6,050 nucleotides of DNA from an uncultured Clostridia bacterium (GTDB taxonomy: Bacteria > Bacillota_A > Clostridia > Peptostreptococcales > Anaerovoracaceae). Shown here piece by piece: positions 5,033 to 6,050 of the stretch. The first letter of the stretch is position 1. Every line of letters begins with the position of its first letter. The notes beneath the pieces were generated by a model. The model did no database searches and had not been told where the DNA came from. It saw only the letters and a program-made list of their open reading frames with translations. The DNA is taken from NCBI GenBank assembly GCA_945873875.1, contig CAMCER010000050.1:1-6050 (forward strand). Direction: 5' to 3'. The translations under genes were made by a program, and so were the position numbers.

Positions 5033-6050
5033 CTAAAATCTGAAATACAGGAACGGGTTATATGAATCATATACCAGGTACGAGATACAGAGCACGAAGA
5101 GTACTGCCATGACCGTAAGGCTGATGACAGGATGCTTTCCAAGGAACTTCCTGTAGAATTCTGCCGGTGCGGGTCTTGCGGCAAGTACGCCGGCGATCAT
5201 GAGTATCAGGTTGCCTTTGAGGAAGTAGAGGGTGGTGCTGTCTGCGAATCCGCCGGCTGTGCCGCCGAACATGCTTCCGATATATGAGAATGCCTCGCCC
5301 ATGTCAGTCTGGCTGAAGAATACCCAGCCTACAGCGACGATGACGAGAGTGTAAACAGAGCGGACGACACCGGGCAGGTGATCGAGCACTTTGTTCATCA
5401 CATATTTTTCGAAGAGGAGGAAAAGTCCGTAGTAAAGGCCCCAGAAGACGAAGTTCCAGCTTGCTCCGTGCCAGAGACCTGTCAGAAGCCATACTACAAG
5501 GATATTCCGTATGTGTTTCCACGGGATGACACGGTTGCCGCCCAGAGGGATATAGAGGTATTCCCGAAACCAGGTGGACAGGGAGATGTGCCATCTTCTC
5601 CAGAATTCTGTTATGCTTTTTGAGATGTACGGATAATTGAAGTTGGCCGGGAAATCAAAGCCCAGCATCTTTCCAAGGCCGATGGCCATATCTGAATATC
5701 CGCTGAAGTCGAAATATATCTGCATGGTGTAAGCGGCGATGCCGATCCAGGCCGTCAGCACTGAAAGCTTTGCATCCGGCAGAGCCAGTATCTGAGTGTA
5801 CAAAAGCCCCAGATTATTGGCCAGAAGAACTTTTTTCGACAGGCCGAAGATGAAGTATTCTATGCCGTGGCCCACTTTTTCTCTGGTTATCTCCCGTTTG
5901 CCCAGCTGCTTTTCCACATCCTTGTATTTGATGATAGGTCCTGCGATGAGCTGAGGGAACATGGAAAGATAAACAGCGAATTTGATGAAATTCTTCTGCT
6001 CTTTCACTTCGCCTCTGTAGACATCGATGATGTATGAAAGGGCCTGGAAA
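5033..6050 (-). CDS. MBOAT family membrane-bound O-acyltransferase, C-terminal part (5' end outside window)
   Basis: The leftward frame stays open to the right edge, giving 338 residues. The frame continues past the GTG at 6007 with FQALSYIIDVYRGE, which is normal family sequence, so that GTG is not the start; family members are about 450-500 residues long. Family marks are FPQLIAGPI, the membrane-bound DFSGYSDMAIGLG, the block EFWRRWHISLSTWFREYLYI, and LWHGASWNFVFWG, whose histidine (codon 5470-5468) is the invariant catalytic one. Several hydrophobic segments follow, and the protein ends in NPFLYFRF. It resembles AlgI, DltB and PatA-type enzymes that move an acyl group from a cytoplasmic donor across the membrane. 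Together with the DHHW gene 15 bases downstream it forms the usual two-part machine for acylating a surface or secreted polymer. The sequence cannot say whether the polymer is an exopolysaccharide, peptidoglycan or teichoic acid. Confidence 0.94.
   Translation of the reverse strand, partial: FQALSYIIDVYRGEVKEQKNFIKFAVYLSMFPQLIAGPIIKYKDVEKQLGKREITREKVGHGIEYFIFGLSKKVLLANNLGLLYTQILALPDAKLSVLTAWIGIAAYTMQIYFDFSGYSDMAIGLGKMLGFDFPANFNYPYISKSITEFWRRWHISLSTWFREYLYIPLGGNRVIPWKHIRNILVVWLLTGLWHGASWNFVFWGLYYGLFLLFEKYVMNKVLDHLPGVVRSVYTLVIVAVGWVFFSQTDMGEAFSYIGSMFGGTAGGFADSTTLYFLKGNLILMIAGVLAARPAPAEFYRKFLGKHPVISLTVMAVLFVLCISYLVYDSYNPFLYFRF

Noticed and set aside
5378..5623. Plus-strand frame of 81 codons opposite the MBOAT gene
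   Set aside because: It lies antisense to the most conserved part of the MBOAT protein and has no recognisable motif.
6005..6007. GTG at 6007 as the start of the MBOAT gene
   Set aside because: The frame continues upstream to the window edge with sequence typical of MBOAT proteins, so the gene is cut by the window rather than starting here.

Overview
The window looks like a chromosomal piece of an anaerobic Bacillota, most plausibly class Clostridia. The reasons are a fhs-fchA-folD folate cluster like that of acetogenic and amino-acid- or purine-fermenting clostridia, nickel-pincer cofactor genes, and an MBOAT/DHHW O-acylation pair of the type common in clostridial genomes. Base composition looks balanced and similar throughout. 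No RNA gene, insertion sequence, phage gene or CRISPR array was seen. Every stretch over 300 bases is coding.

Layout: bases 2-2895 and 2910-3656 hold five tightly packed rightward genes. They are the 3' end of fhs (formate-tetrahydrofolate ligase), fchA (methenyl-THF cyclohydrolase), a folD homologue (methylene-THF dehydrogenase), larB and a short larC. The gaps are 28, 9, 4 and 14 bases, so they probably form one operon whose promoter lies to the left of the window. Bases 6050-3650 hold two leftward genes: an MBOAT O-acyltransferase, cut by the right edge of the window, and a membrane-anchored DHHW protein 15 bases behind it. The two operons meet tail to tail and their last codons overlap by 7 bases.

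How the genes work together: Fhs activates formate as 10-formyl-THF, FchA converts this to 5,10-methenyl-THF, and FolD reduces it to 5,10-methylene-THF; all steps are reversible. The FolD homologue has lost the lysine and the glutamine that bifunctional enzymes need for cyclohydrolase activity, which fits FchA doing that step. LarB and LarC belong to synthesis of the nickel-pincer nucleotide of lactate racemase and related LarA-type enzymes. Neither larE nor larA is in view, and LarC stops where the LarC1 part normally ends. The leftward pair probably acylates a cell-surface polymer.

No wholly new system is evident. The points most worth a second look are the FolD active-site changes, the LarC1-only protein with 14 strictly alternating histidines, the basic alanine-spined N-terminus of the DHHW protein, and candidate terminators placed inside the opposing convergent genes.
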